Origin: Brachynemurus nebulosus
Lineage: Eukaryota; Arthropoda; Insecta; Neuroptera; Myrmeleontidae
Assembly (NCBI GenBank): GCA_035578155.1
Contig: JAPWDM010000022.1
Coordinates: forward strand, 5,085,076 to 5,149,075
Length of the DNA: 64,000 nt
Direction of reading: 5' to 3'
The notes beneath the pieces are model-generated. The model worked only from the letters and a program-made list of their open reading frames with translations, was not told the DNA's origin and ran no database searches. A program made the position numbers and the translations under genes. Of this stretch, positions 46,251 through 57,848 are shown piece by piece (the first letter of the stretch is position 1; the number at the start of each line of letters is the position of its first letter).

Positions 46251-47331
46251 TTTTCAACAATATTATCCCGAATTTTCAATCGCAAATAATCAGTCGGTAG
46301 ATAATCAATCGGTAAATAATGGGACACACGTAAACAGTGCGGAGAACAGGAGACTTTCAATACAAAGTGAATCGTCGAAATCGAATGATGAAGATGATGA
46401 TGGTGAAACCGAATATAGCTTTGAAGCAAGAAATGACATTGAAGAAAAGGAAGATAAAGCACCAGTGTTTCAAAATCAACACAAAAATGATACAGATCTA
46501 TGTAAAAGAAATTTGAATACTTTTGATGAAAGTATGATAGCTGCAGCAAAAGCAATCAAAAGTAAATTCGATTCTTTAAAAAACTCACATAATCTTCTAC
46601 AATCTGTGAATGACGAAGACAATCGGTCTAACGAACAAAACGATTCACAATTGCCTGATAACTACAAAGAAACAAGTTTTACTCCAAAAGTGGCTGGTCT
46701 CTTGCAAACTGCTCTAGACATATTAATGATCAAAGAGCTTCAGAACGCATGCCCAAAGGACGAAGCACAAGAGGATAAAATTTCAGAAGAAAAGGAACAA
46801 CCTTCAACATCAAATTCAATAAATGGAGAAGCTAAACGTCTGAAGTATGATGAAAACGCTAACCTTCATAATGATCATTCGAACCCTGTTGATGAAGGAG
46901 AATATTTTGATGATCCGAACCATTTGGTCGATGAACTAAGAAGTTTAGCAACTCAAACGCAAATTGGAGAAGAAATGGTTAATACTATGTGCAATTTAAA
47001 GGAAAGGCATCATATTGTAAATCCCAGCTTTGCGGATTATATCGAAAATGAGAAAAAACGAAGCCATTTTAATAATTTAAAGAAAAGTGACATTGGGAGG
47101 CAAATTATCTCGATAACTCGGAAATTGGAAAAGCATGATATTATTGAGCCAGTGTTAAAGTATGTATCAAATGATGACGGAGACAGCGATGAAAAAACAT
47201 CGACAACGAAGATACTGCGAGCGAAGGAGAATCTGATGATGACGAGAATACAGTCGCCGACGATGGTGATGAAAAAATTGCGGGTAAAGGGTTATATTTA
47301 CGACCCTATAGGAGGCTTTAAAATATCTTAA
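46030..47331 (+). CDS. 433-aa chimeric ORF: LINE endonuclease start fused to an acidic unknown protein
   Basis: Residues 1-70 are LINE endonuclease (see above). From about residue 75 on the sequence is unrelated: acidic and low-complexity (NDEDDDGETEYSFEARND), then a helical part (TPKVAGLLQTALDILMIKEL), a PSTSNS stretch, and a conserved-looking block FADYIENEKKRSHFNNLKKS. The join is marked by a 22-bp tandem duplication (46242-46285, TATTATCCCGAATTTTCA twice). An AATAAA follows at about 47402. The lack of introns over 1.1 kb fits either a retrocopy or one large exon. The unknown part is not a family I can name; the last 35 residues look frame-shifted. Confidence 0.55.
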   Translation: MLKTTNYSIKLITAYKRPNLPMLETDIRSLFNDNSKTILLGDLNSKHTDWGCNKNNPILQRPNNHIATNNIIPNFQQYYPEFSIANNQSVDNQSVNNGTHVNSAENRRLSIQSESSKSNDEDDDGETEYSFEARNDIEEKEDKAPVFQNQHKNDTDLCKRNLNTFDESMIAAAKAIKSKFDSLKNSHNLLQSVNDEDNRSNEQNDSQLPDNYKETSFTPKVAGLLQTALDILMIKELQNACPKDEAQEDKISEEKEQPSTSNSINGEAKRLKYDENANLHNDHSNPVDEGEYFDDPNHLVDELRSLATQTQIGEEMVNTMCNLKERHHIVNPSFADYIENEKKRSHFNNLKKSDIGRQIISITRKLEKHDIIEPVLKYVSNDDGDSDEKTSTTKILRAKENLMMTRIQSPTMVMKKLRVKGYIYDPIGGFKIS

Positions 47332-47399
47332 CATTTTATGAGTTATAAACTAAACCAATAGTGTAACTTTTCCAATAGTTGTATACCAAAGTTAATTAT

Positions 47400-49030
47400 T
47401 TAATAAAATATTTTAAAAATTATGTGAGTGTTATTATTTCTTACATACCACAGTTCTTAAACAATTTTAGTAATTCGTTAAAAAAAGATCACCGAAATGA
47501 TTGTTCTTACAATGAACTATCCAATGTATATTTTCAGAGCTATTAAAATAGGTAATGTTTTTACTTGCTCCTGAATATATGCAATTAAATTGCATTGTCC
47601 TATTAACATTCTGGTGCGATAGAACATATGTGTAAACTATGTAATTCTTACAAATAAGTATTTACCCATATTATTAATGATTTGTTAATTTGAAGTATCG
47701 TTTGAACAGTAATGATGTAAAACTGTCAAACAGGAAAGGGTTAATTAATTGAATTCAGCTTAATCCCGAAAAAATATTCCTATGGTTTTAGTGTCTACAG
47801 GAGGCTTTGAGTCGCTTTTTTTAAAAACGATGAAAGTTATTTACTTTCCACCCTGTATACATATTTATTCTTAAAGTATTAGTTTACATTTTCAATTCGT
47901 TACTTATAATTAGAAATATTTTATATATAATTTTTTATTATTTACGTCTTGTAACTGCTATTGTCTTTTAATGACTTCTGAATATTATTTTGACGATTTT
48001 GATAAAACACATAATAGTATAAAGTAGGTACCTACATATTGAAGAATGTGAAAAATGCTGATTCTTGTTTTAAGATATTTTAGATAAGTATAAAAAAAAT
48101 TGTTAATCTTATTACAGCTGTTTACAAAAACTAGAGGTCATTTAATACCTATAGGTATATTTAACTAATTGTTAATAATTAAACTAACAAGTAATAAATT
48201 TAGCAAAAACAGATACATTGTTTAAGTAAATATAAAATATTAAAAGGAAAATTTTCTTAAAATATTGGGAATATGTGCTATTAATTTAAGACTAAAAAAA
48301 TATTATGAGGAAAAATTAATGTTTCAAAACTGTTTTAAGTTCTTGATATTACATACTCAGTTTTAAAAATATTAAGAAATATGATTTTTTTACAATATAT
48401 TGATATTGCAAAAAAATTTTTTTTTAACGGTGTAGAAACCCGTACTTTTAACAGAGTACTGTATATATGCAAAATATTATATTACTATATATATTTTAAA
48501 AAATTCGTTTTTATTTAATTGTTGATGATCAAATATTTTTACATTAAATGAGTAAATTCTTATGTATTTTATAACACGATATCGCGTGATTAGCGATATA
48601 GTAAAGTAATCATGGGTATTTATAAGGTACATATTTAAAAAAAAAAATACATGCTTAGATGTTTATAACATAAGTAAGTAGCAATTTTTTTAGCTGATTA
48701 TTATGTATTGTGATATTAAATAACATCAGAGAATGTGCACATTGATTTAAAAAATGTACAGAGTGATACATTTTTGTAAAATTTACTAGTATATATGGTG
48801 TACCATAATTGTAAATGGAATTTTTATATATACAACAAGTTTAAGGTATAATATCAAAAATTAATTTGATTTCTTTTTAGGGATCGGTGTAAATCAAAAG
48901 ATCGGTTTTTTTCTTTAAATTCTTTTTATTAAGCATAGTTTTTAAAAAAAATAGGTACACAATGATCACTTTTTAACTAGTAAAATTTATAATTATATTA
49001 AAAATTTGTGCATATGCAAGAAAGTGCTCT
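47400..49030. other. AT-rich stretch without recognised gene
   Basis: Only a transposon-end-like 'TTTCCACCCTGTATAC' near 47850 is notable. No ORF or repeat pair. Confidence 0.45.
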
Positions 49031-49034
49031 GTGA

Positions 49035-49378
49035 GGAATCAAAGATCACCAATTGAATCGATTAGTCGACTTGTGTATTAAAATAGTGAAAAATTATCCA
49101 ACAAACACCATTGAATCTATAGAGGTGGTTTGTAGACTTTCAAGCGCAATTATAGACGAAATGTCGGAAATATTGAGATAACGGAATATTTCTGTTGTAT
49201 GGAATTTACAGATCATTACATCAATCTTCTTCAATGTTCTAACGCAGAATTAAGAGAACTAAGTAAAGCGAAGCGTCGAGAGGAAATTATTAAACAAATT
49301 ATCGACAACTCTGAAATGCTATGTGATGAATACGAACGATTTCCACAATACATGGATTCCATTGTTGGCGATAATTAA
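49035..49378 (+). pseudogene. Small helical protein remnant in two overlapping frames
   Basis: Frame one (49035-49181) reads NRLVDLCIKIVKNYPTNTI and SSAIIDEMSEILR, then stops. Frame two (open from 49136 to TAA 49376-49378) reads MEFTDHYINLLQCSNAELRE, continues EEIIKQIIDNSEMLCDEYER and ends MDSIVGDN. Both are polar, helical and unlike chance translations here, so one gene of about 110 codons with a frameshift is likely. Not recognised. Confidence 0.4.
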
Positions 49379-49780
49379 TTGTTAACACAACAATTGAAAA
49401 TTTACAAATTTCAAGAAGATCCAACATTTTGAATTGCGATTTCAAGAAGATACAATGTTTTTTTGAATTCCAGTTTATGAGTTAGTCCAATGGGTCCATT
49501 ATTTATGATACCCAATTCTGGATTGCTCTAATTACAATATTGTCTTCATTTTTGATGAATCGAATTTTGACGGCAACTGACGTGCTCCCATTATTTTATA
49601 TACTTTTCCAATCTCCATATCAGAAAGTTTAATCCACCGTTTGATGGAACCAAGATGGTTCAATTCGTTCACAAAATTTCCCGCCATTTTTTGAATTAAG
49701 TCTCTGTTTCCAGATGAAGCACCAGCAGTAATGGATTCCATTGTTGGCAATAATTAATTGTTAACAATTGAAAAAATTGT
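49353..49780. repeat. Pair of direct repeats of about 45 bp
   Basis: ATGGATTCCATTGTTGGC followed by ATAATTAATTGTTAACA occurs at 49353 and again at 49732, spanning the end of one ORF remnant and the start of the opposing one. Confidence 0.75.
49532..49750 (-). CDS. 72-aa ORF of unknown function, convergent to the previous remnant
   Basis: Starts MPTMESITAGASS (an internal Met at residue 4 is a likelier start) and contains IKRWIKLSDMEIGKVYKIMG, then ARQLPSKFD. The 'KLSDxEIGKxYKI' phrase recalls short, uncharacterised insect and mobile-element ORFs, perhaps with a nucleic-acid-binding fold; this is an impression only. It may be a fragment: after residue 72 the frame closes. Confidence 0.35.
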   Translation of the reverse strand: MPTMESITAGASSGNRDLIQKMAGNFVNELNHLGSIKRWIKLSDMEIGKVYKIMGARQLPSKFDSSKMKTIL

Positions 49781-50015
49781 AACTGAAGAAATTCTGTCGC
49801 AGCCTTTTTATAGCAGAAAAATAGTATGATGACGTCAGCTATCACACTTTATGTAGTCATACAGGTTAAAACCTGCTGCTTCATTTTCGCATATTAGACA
49901 GAAATCTTCGCTATTTGATATCAGTTTACCTTTAGTGACGTCAGCTGGCAATTTATACAAGTTTAAACCTGTTTTCAGATAAAAATATTATAAAATTATG
50001 GAAGCAACTCCATTT

Positions 50016-50146
50016 TTTGACGGAATTTTGAATCAAGGTACAGAGTCCCCGGTGGTTCAGACTGGCAACGCCATCTTTTCATGGAATTTTGAATCTAGGT
50101 ACAGAGTTCGCGGTGGTTGAGACTAGCAGCGCCATCTTTTAACTAT
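50016..50146. repeat. Two tandem units of about 66 bp
   Basis: GGAATTTTGAATCAAGGTAC through GGTGGTTCAGACTGGCAACG and CGCCATCTTTT is repeated with few changes. It is followed at 50290-50450 by TTAGGTTAGG- and TTCCATTGGGTTCTGTTAGG-type short repeats. Confidence 0.75.
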
Positions 50147-50600
50147 CGAAAAAAGGTTTTCGATGCCATCTATTGACAATTTTTCAAACTTACACACAGG
50201 GATCACCAATATCCGGAACAGCAGCGACATCTAGTAGTGAATTTACAGGAAGGTTGCTGCGCCATCTGTTACGGAATTTTTTAATTCTTAGGTTAGAAAA
50301 AAAATTTATTAGGTTAGGTTAAAAAAATTTGTTGGGTTCTATTAGGTTAGGTTAGGCTGGATCAAGTTCCATTGGGTTCTGTTAGGTGAGATCAAGTTCC
50401 ATTGGGTTCTGTTAGGTTAGAAAAAATTTCACTAGATATCGTTAGGTTGGAGACCAAGTTTTGCTCCACGCACCGCCGGAGGCTTCTAGAACCGCTTCGG
50501 TAGTTTTGCCTCCTGCCGAGGTCGCTCAAAAAGTCGGCAGGAGGGAAGGAGGATTCAGAACTGTCCAATCCTGACTACTCATATCAACCACAAATTAACT

Positions 50601-50819
50601 CAAGCCAATAGAAGACTATGTCAATTATATTCATTAATCAACAGAAAATCATCTCTAAAGATAAATACAGGCCTACTTATATACCGATCATTAATTAGAC
50701 CAATACTCACTAATGCTTCACCAATCTTAATTCATTCTTCGGCAATACATATCAAAAAGCTGCAAACATTTCAAAACAAAATGCTACGCATGATAACAAA
50801 CTATTTCAAAATCGATTAC
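50601..50819 (+). pseudogene. C-terminal fragment of a jockey-type LINE reverse transcriptase ORF
   Basis: One open frame reads QANRRLCQLYSLINRKSSL, YRSLIRPILTNASPILIHSS and LQTFQNKMLRMITNYF. These are the hallmark phrases just after the RT domain of jockey/RTE-like LINEs. It is probably the same family as the ORF1/endonuclease pieces at 45-46 kb, 4.3 kb upstream. Confidence 0.8.
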
Positions 50820-51044
50820 TTTTTTTACAACGTAGTGTATTTTTATACATTGTATGTATCGTCCAATATTACCTGAGTGAGAGATATAACAACTAATAGG
50901 GGGAGTTTAGACATAATTACTCTATATCCATCTTTATTTCAAAAGTATTTTATCTTCTTAATATATTAAAATATGTATATCTCTTACTAAAAATACATCT
51001 TTCCTCTTTGTTGGACTTTGATGCCTCAAAAACTCTGCATCTAG

Positions 51045-51148
<104 letters not shown>

Positions 51149-51557
51149 TTCTATGGAGTACAGATATAACTTTTGTATGTAACTAAAATCATGTATGTAA
51201 AATAACCAAAAATTTATATTCTAAATAAGTATACGAGTTTGTGAAATAAAACGATTTTTTTTTGCATATTCCGATAGTCTAACCAATAACTTAAATTTTA
51301 AACGCATTTTCTCGAAACTACATTTTTCAAATTTGCTACGCTTAAACTCGAATTAAAATTTAGTTTTCTGATAAAATATGGTATATGGTATACTAGTTTG
51401 TGTAAAATTATTTTTTGAAATAGTAACATTTTTATCAGCATACCCTCGTACTTGACCAAGATACAACTATCTGACACTAGAGTTCGCAGGTGCTGTACAC
51501 CACAAATCCAATGGTACGTAGTAGTCGGTGCAAATTTATGGAGAAGTACGTAAAATA

Positions 51558-51692
51558 GGAAGATCAGGAGCGTCGGTATACTTTTATTTGAGGGGTTGGT
51601 AAATATTATTTATATATATATGTACTTGTTTATATAATAAATAATATTTACCAACCCCTCAAATAAAAGTATACCGGCGCTCCTGATCTTCC
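51558..51692. repeat. 135-bp palindrome
   Basis: GGAAGATCAGGAGCGTCGGT on the left returns as ACCGGCGCTCCTGATCTTCC on the right, with GGGGTTGGTAAATATTATTT in the stem and an AT loop. Confidence 0.9.
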
Positions 51693-52518
51693 ATGCTCAC
51701 ACTTTTGACGCCGTACTGTACTTAATGTTGTGGTACCCTGCCGTGTAAAAGTGTGGGCACCCCCCGAGTGAAAATATTCGATCACTTTTTGAAGCGTACT
51801 CTACTTATTTATATATCGCTCCTCTAGAATGTAAGTATTCTATGCCCATTTTCAATAAGGTCGATATAGAAAGAGAGAACTGTAGAATAAACATATGCCT
51901 TTATACAGCTATCTCTCTCTATATCGACCTTATTGAAAATGGACATCGAACACTTACATTCTAGAGGAGCGATATAATATGTACTTGTTTATATAATAAA
52001 TAAGTACAGTACGCTTCAAAAAGTGACCGAACACTCTCACCCAGGGGAGAGGTTGCCCACACTTTTGACGCCGCACTGTACTTAATGTTGTGGTTCACTG
52101 TCGTGTCAAAAGTGTGGGCACCCCCCCTGTGTAAAGGTGTCCGATCAATTTTTAAGTGTACTGTACTTATTTAAACGAGCGCGTGTTGGAGTCAAATGTC
52201 AAGATTTGTACGTCCACAAGATAAGTACATCACGCTTCTCGAGTGAGAGTGTTCGATCACTTTTTGAAGCGTACTGTACTTATTTTGTGGACGTACAAAT
52301 TTTGACATTTGACTCCAACACGCGCTCGCTTAAATAAGTGCAGTATGCTTCAAAAAGTGATCGGACACTTTGACACAAGGGAGTGCCCACACTTTTGACA
52401 CGACAGTCTACCACAACATTAAGTACAGTGTGGCGTCACGACAGTCTACCACAACATTAAGTAAAAGTGTGGACACCCTCACCCCTGGGTGAGAATGTTC
52501 GATCACTTTTTGAAGCTT
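51693..52518. repeat. Modular array of nested hairpins
   Basis: Two short modules alternate in both orientations. Module A, CTTCAAAAAGTGATCGAACA, appears near 51783, 52015, 52143, 52254, 52345 and 52500. Module B, CACACTTTTGACGCCG plus CTTAATGTTGTGG, appears near 51699, 52058, 52385 and 52440. Between inverted copies of A lie different palindromes: 51813-51976 (TATATCGCTCCTCTAGAATG) and about 52172-52338 (GAGCGCGTGTTGGAGTCAAA). No long ORF. Confidence 0.85.
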
Positions 52519-52891
52519 GATCACAGGTTACATTGGTTACAGGATTGATGAGGACTTTTCAACACTTATTTATAATGGTGTCCCGAACATTCAAACCAAT
52601 TTTCAGCTCTCCCCTAATTTTTTTACCCTCGCATGTTTAAACTGACCGGTGTATAAACAATTTTATATAATTTTGTAGTTATCCCTTTCCTTTTTGTTAA
52701 TCTTTTTGTAAGTCATACCTTCCCTTCAAATATTTGACAAGCCCTATAGAATAACGAAAACGATTTGAAATCTATTCAAGAGTACCTACTCGGAAATATT
52801 TTGAAAAAATCTATAATATGTATTTAATGTAATTTTAATTTTACCCTAACTTTATAAAAATACATTTTAATTTTTTATACTTTTGTTTCAG
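52519..52891 (+). other. 5' flank of the LRR gene with a splice acceptor at 52891
   Basis: TTTTGTTTCAG ends at 52891, eight bases before the start codon, so the leader is probably spliced and the promoter lies further upstream. No donor exon could be chosen. Confidence 0.5.
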
Positions 52892-52899
52892 CACTCAAA

Positions 52900-54723
52900 A
52901 TGTCGAAAATAATCTGGCCATTATTTTATCTCTTCATCACTCTAGTAGTATTAATTGACTGTGAAACAACAACAAATATTCAACGAGAGAATGCTACTGC
53001 CGCTAGTACAATATGTGAAATCGAACACAGTACAAAAGTAGTGTGTCAAGAAAATACCACACTGGAACGTTTCGTGGACTATTTTACGAAAAATAACGGC
53101 ACAAAAATTAAATATTTGTATTTAATTAATTGCAGCATACCGAATTTACCATCGAATATATTTCGCAAATTGAATTTGACGAATTTAATTGAAATTGAAA
53201 TAAATAATTGTCAGTTGAAAATGATGGAAAAAAATACATTTATCGGCTTGCGAAATATGAAAAATGTGACTATTATAAATAATAACATCCGTACATTAAT
53301 ACAAAACCAATTTGACGACATGCATCAAGTGACCGATTTAATTTTAAATAACAATCACATAAGGAGCATTCCTGGCTACGTATTCAACGGTTTAAATAGT
53401 GTCGTCAATATTAGCTTACAAAACAACGATATCATAACGTTAAACGAAAATTTCTTACAATCGTCTGCGCATATTACACGTGTAAATCTAAAAAATGCCG
53501 GTGTACGTTTTATCCAACCATACGCGTTCGGTAATTTGGTCTCAAATTTACGTGAAATTGACTTAAGCGGTAATATTTTAAAGCGCATTCCAACAAATGC
53601 GTTTGCCGGACTGAGTCAAATGACTCAATTGAATCTAGCGAATTTATCAATTGAGGTCATCGATCCAAATTCGTTTGTGTACATGCAAAAATTAACTATT
53701 TTAGATTTATCAAATAATAATCTAGAAAATATTACAAGTAAAATGTTTGACGGATTGCATCAATTAAAAATATTAAATCTTGTAAACAATAATAATATCA
53801 AATTTATCGCTAACGATTCTTTTTCAAATTTAATTAATTTGGAACAATTCTACTTGCCAAAATATTGTTATCAATTTATTTTTTCTGGCTTCTTTTCGAA
53901 ATTATCAAAACTAAAACATTTGGATTTATCCAATATTAATTTGACTAATATCAATCCAGAAATTTTCGATGGCTTAGTTCAACTGGAATCATTAAATCTC
54001 TCTAATAATTATTTGATGCACATTAATTACAACGCTTTTTATCATTTAGAGAATTTGCAAGTGTTAGACATTCGAAACAATCGTCTTACGAACTTAATGA
54101 TCGAATTAAATATTTGTTCATACAACAATCTTCTGAAACAAGTTTACATTGACAACAATCCTTGGAAGTGTAACCGTCTTTATCATTTACTAACGCATCT
54201 CGATCAACTGGACATCAAATATGATGTCACGTACTCAAAATCTGTTTACATTAATTGCGAACAGCAAACAATAAAACGCGAAATTTTAAAACCATTAACC
54301 ACCACACCAACGAATAATATTTGCGAGCAAATATTAATTAACTTAGACGGTTCATTAATACCGACTACAACTATATCACCACGAACGACGCCGTTTTACA
54401 GCGAAGAAACTGAAACAAATCCAACGGAAAAAACATTGAACGTAGTTATCGATGAGAAAAAATTCTATTCATTCAATTATATCACGCTGGGATTGATTTT
54501 GTTAATTGCATCCGGATTTGGTTGGCTTCTGTTTCACATTGTATTTAGCTCACAACCACACTCAACCGACGGCTACATTTATCGTTTCACTGGCCCAGTC
54601 ACCGAATCAAAAATTAATTTAACAAGTGATCAAATTGAAAATACTTGTTCAGATAATAATGAACATTGTAGTAATGTGTTAGCTAATTCAACAGTACAAA
54701 CAAAATTTGAATTGGATAAATAA
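52900..54723 (+). CDS. Leucine-rich-repeat single-pass membrane protein, 607 aa
   Basis: An N-terminal signal peptide (IIWPLFYLFITLVVLIDC) is followed by a Cys-containing cap and about fourteen LRRs over residues 70-415 (for example LTILDLSNNNLENITSKMF and LESLNLSNNYLMHINYNAF). An LRRCT cap starts at NPWKCNRL, near residue 419. A Thr/Pro-rich stalk (TTTISPRTTPFYSEE) leads to a transmembrane helix at about 527-551 and a 56-residue cytoplasmic tail. Many NxS/T sites fit an extracellular domain. The layout is that of insect cell-surface LRR adhesion/receptor proteins (connectin/chaoptin/LRR-TM-like); no TIR or kinase domain is present, so it is not a Toll. Coding is in one exon. AATAAA signals lie at about 54742, 54850 and 54923. 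The ligand is unknown. Confidence 0.92.
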   Translation: MSKIIWPLFYLFITLVVLIDCETTTNIQRENATAASTICEIEHSTKVVCQENTTLERFVDYFTKNNGTKIKYLYLINCSIPNLPSNIFRKLNLTNLIEIEINNCQLKMMEKNTFIGLRNMKNVTIINNNIRTLIQNQFDDMHQVTDLILNNNHIRSIPGYVFNGLNSVVNISLQNNDIITLNENFLQSSAHITRVNLKNAGVRFIQPYAFGNLVSNLREIDLSGNILKRIPTNAFAGLSQMTQLNLANLSIEVIDPNSFVYMQKLTILDLSNNNLENITSKMFDGLHQLKILNLVNNNNIKFIANDSFSNLINLEQFYLPKYCYQFIFSGFFSKLSKLKHLDLSNINLTNINPEIFDGLVQLESLNLSNNYLMHINYNAFYHLENLQVLDIRNNRLTNLMIELNICSYNNLLKQVYIDNNPWKCNRLYHLLTHLDQLDIKYDVTYSKSVYINCEQQTIKREILKPLTTTPTNNICEQILINLDGSLIPTTTISPRTTPFYSEETETNPTEKTLNVVIDEKKFYSFNYITLGLILLIASGFGWLLFHIVFSSQPHSTDGYIYRFTGPVTESKINLTSDQIENTCSDNNEHCSNVLANSTVQTKFELDK

Positions 54724-55065
54724 TAATAGGAATTAATTTTTAAATAAAAATATAAACAATCTTGTGATATTTTTTTAAATTTTTTAATGTCTATTAATTG
54801 TTATCTTGTAATTATATTTTGTAAATTGTGTAATTATTTTTATATTAACAATAAATGATATATTAGTTCTGAAACTAGATAGTTATAGCTAAATAGGTAT
54901 ATTTTGTTAAATTTAATTGTGTAATAAAGTTTCAAAATTTTAAATAAATACGTATACTTAATGGTGAGGAAATACTTTTATAATACAAAAATACCTACAA
55001 TTGAAAAAATTTTAAAGATTCCATTTTATTTTTATTTTGTATTAAGTTAGGGTCACATTAGCAGC
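54724..55065 (+). other. 3' untranslated region of the LRR gene
   Basis: Several AATAAA motifs (54742, 54850, 54923, 54943) in AT-rich sequence; which one is used cannot be told. Confidence 0.5.
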
Positions 55066-55071
55066 TGATGG

Positions 55072-55300
55072 ATGGGTTCTATGAAAAATGCGGACAAGAA
55101 ATTTGCTCGCACGAAAACTCCTCACACGAAAATTCCACACAGTGATAAATGCTCACACGAAATTTCCTCACACAGAAAGTTCCGCACATGGAAAAATGCT
55201 CGCACAGAAAATTCCGCACACGGAATAATGCTCACACAGAAAAATGTGCATAAGAAAAATGCTCATGCAGAAATATGCACACAAGAAAAATGCCCCCCAC
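55072..55300. repeat. Diverged minisatellite with 12-15-bp unit
   Basis: Variants of AAAATGCTCACACAGAAA and AAAATTCCGCACACGG recur about 15 times. The 77-aa ORF over it (repeated H/T/K pattern) is a translation of the repeat. Confidence 0.75.
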
Positions 55301-55309
55301 ATTAGTTAA

Positions 55310-56580
55310 TAAACAGGTGACACAAAATTAATATTTCATGACTTTTCCATTCAAATAAGTTGTCTGGATAAGATTGAAGACATGAGTGGATGAAGGTGTT
55401 ACGTAACATTTTTATAATTTTACAATAGAATTGTTTGAAAGTTTTTATTTACATATACTTCCCATGCAATAGCACCTGTTTATTATTGAATTTCTACAAA
55501 ACTATTACAAAACTAAAAACTACTAGACTACATGGCGTCTAGAGTCAGAGTCGAGCTAAGTAGTTTTATTTAGAACAATTAAACAAACATGAATTTGAAT
55601 GTGAAAATTCATGAATAATCCTAAATTACTTAGAGGTGCCTGATATTTAATATTTTGGATATTTTGAAATTTTATAAAATTTCCTCAAGTGAATTATGTA
55701 ACCATGTGGTCACGTAGTCTTTACATTAAAATTCGGACTGTCAAGAGACGTGCTTTTGAGGAAATATTTTGCTAAGCCATAAAAAATTAACTTAATATTC
55801 ATATTTTAATTGATTTTTTTGGACTTAGGTAAGAACAGAAACTACGTGTTCCAGTATGTGAAAGTCACCTCTAGTCTACATGGAGAAGGAAGGGGTTCAA
55901 AATTGGCCAGAATGGAACTACGTAGTTTATGGAGAAAAGTTAAAAATTTAAAATATTAATTGACTAGATACATATTACCTAATTTTTACATACTAAATTA
56001 CATAATTTTTTTACGTTTAGCGGTTTAGCTTTCTAAAACCGACACGTAACCGACTTTCAAAACTTTTCTTTTTTACAAGAACTATTGGATTTGCGAAAAC
56101 TGAACAGCTAATTACAAAATTTTCCTGTCGACCTATAATTTTTGATGATTTTCAATAATTGTATTATCGCTTCATTTTTGGTTCCACGTCTTTTCTACCT
56201 GTTTAAGTTTTATTTTGAATTTGAAATTTTCAACATTTTCTATGTGAAAATTAGCTTCTTTTTACAATTAATATACCTCCTTTTTCACCTACAAATTTTT
56301 CTCAAGAGAAATATTAAATTTAATTGTTTAATTCGGTACTATATATAATACGATACTTATTGACAGATTGACTGGCTGATTGACTCCTCCTTTTAACTCA
56401 GTTAATACTTTTCTAACATGGTCAGTTTCAGAATTTGATATTTTCCTTTCATTAATTTTAAGACACTTTCAGTATGGGTCAACAACACAAATGATACATC
56501 ATTTAAGTCGACTCGCTTCATCATGTATATTGCTCTTTCTTCATCAACGCATATTGTTTTCGAAAGCGTTAGTTGTCCTT
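55310..56580. other. AT-rich stretch without recognised gene
   Basis: Two short related phrases (GAAACTACGTGTTCC and GGAACTACGTAGTTT) occur near 55840 and 55915. Nothing else supportable. Confidence 0.4.
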
Positions 56581-56584
56581 TATC

Positions 56585-56741
56585 CTAACATTTTAAAGTT
56601 ATCTGGCCAGATTTATTACATCTAAAATATTTCAGACCCTCATTTTTCTCTACACAATCCGATGACTTATGCATCAAATTGTAATACCTAGACCTAACCA
56701 ATTCTGTAATTAGATTTTCAAAGAAAATTTCTTTGGCCATA
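56585..56741 (-). pseudogene. Degenerate zinc-knuckle peptide of a retroelement gag
   Basis: Minus strand: MAKEIFFENLITELVRSRYY, then a decayed knuckle (HKSSDC), and VEKNEGLKYFRCNKSG, then a Cys, then TAG. The spacing matches two CCHC knuckles of a retroelement nucleocapsid with several key Cys/His replaced. No neighbouring pol was found. Confidence 0.4.
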
Positions 56742-56984
56742 AATTAAGAGATCGTATATAATAAAATTTTTTATATTTTATTTTTTTGTTACATCAAATA
56801 AAACATAAATTATAGCCAACTTACATCAAATTAAAAATAAATTGTTAAACTTAGAACCGATAACGGATCGACAGTTTCCGAAACACTAATGTGACGTCAT
56901 AATTCGTCCTGTCACCTGTCCCGGGAGACCGGGGTATGTTGATTTCAATTTTTCTAATTTTTTGTATTACAGCTATTTACATGT

Positions 56985-57625
<641 letters not shown>

Positions 57626-57848
57626 TGATTATTAAGCTTCATTTTGACACTTATAAAAACCTTCCTACTCTCATACATTTTTAGATACTTAACTTTTTCG
57701 TGAGTGATGTCGCCTGTATAAACATGCGCCCCTTACAGGGGGGCATGTTTATAATATGTGAAAATATATGAAAAAATATATGAAAATGTAATATTATAAT
57801 AATCTGCAATGTAATTTTCATTTAATGGCAAAGGTAGTTCAACTGAAG

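Noticed and set aside
46241..46555. 104-aa minus-strand ORF
   Set aside because: Antisense of the acidic low-complexity part of the chimeric ORF.
50300..50450. TTAGG-like repeats resembling the insect telomere motif
   Set aside because: Only two or three consecutive units occur, mixed with TTAGGTTAGA and GGGTTCTGTTAGG; too short and irregular to be an interstitial telomere tract.
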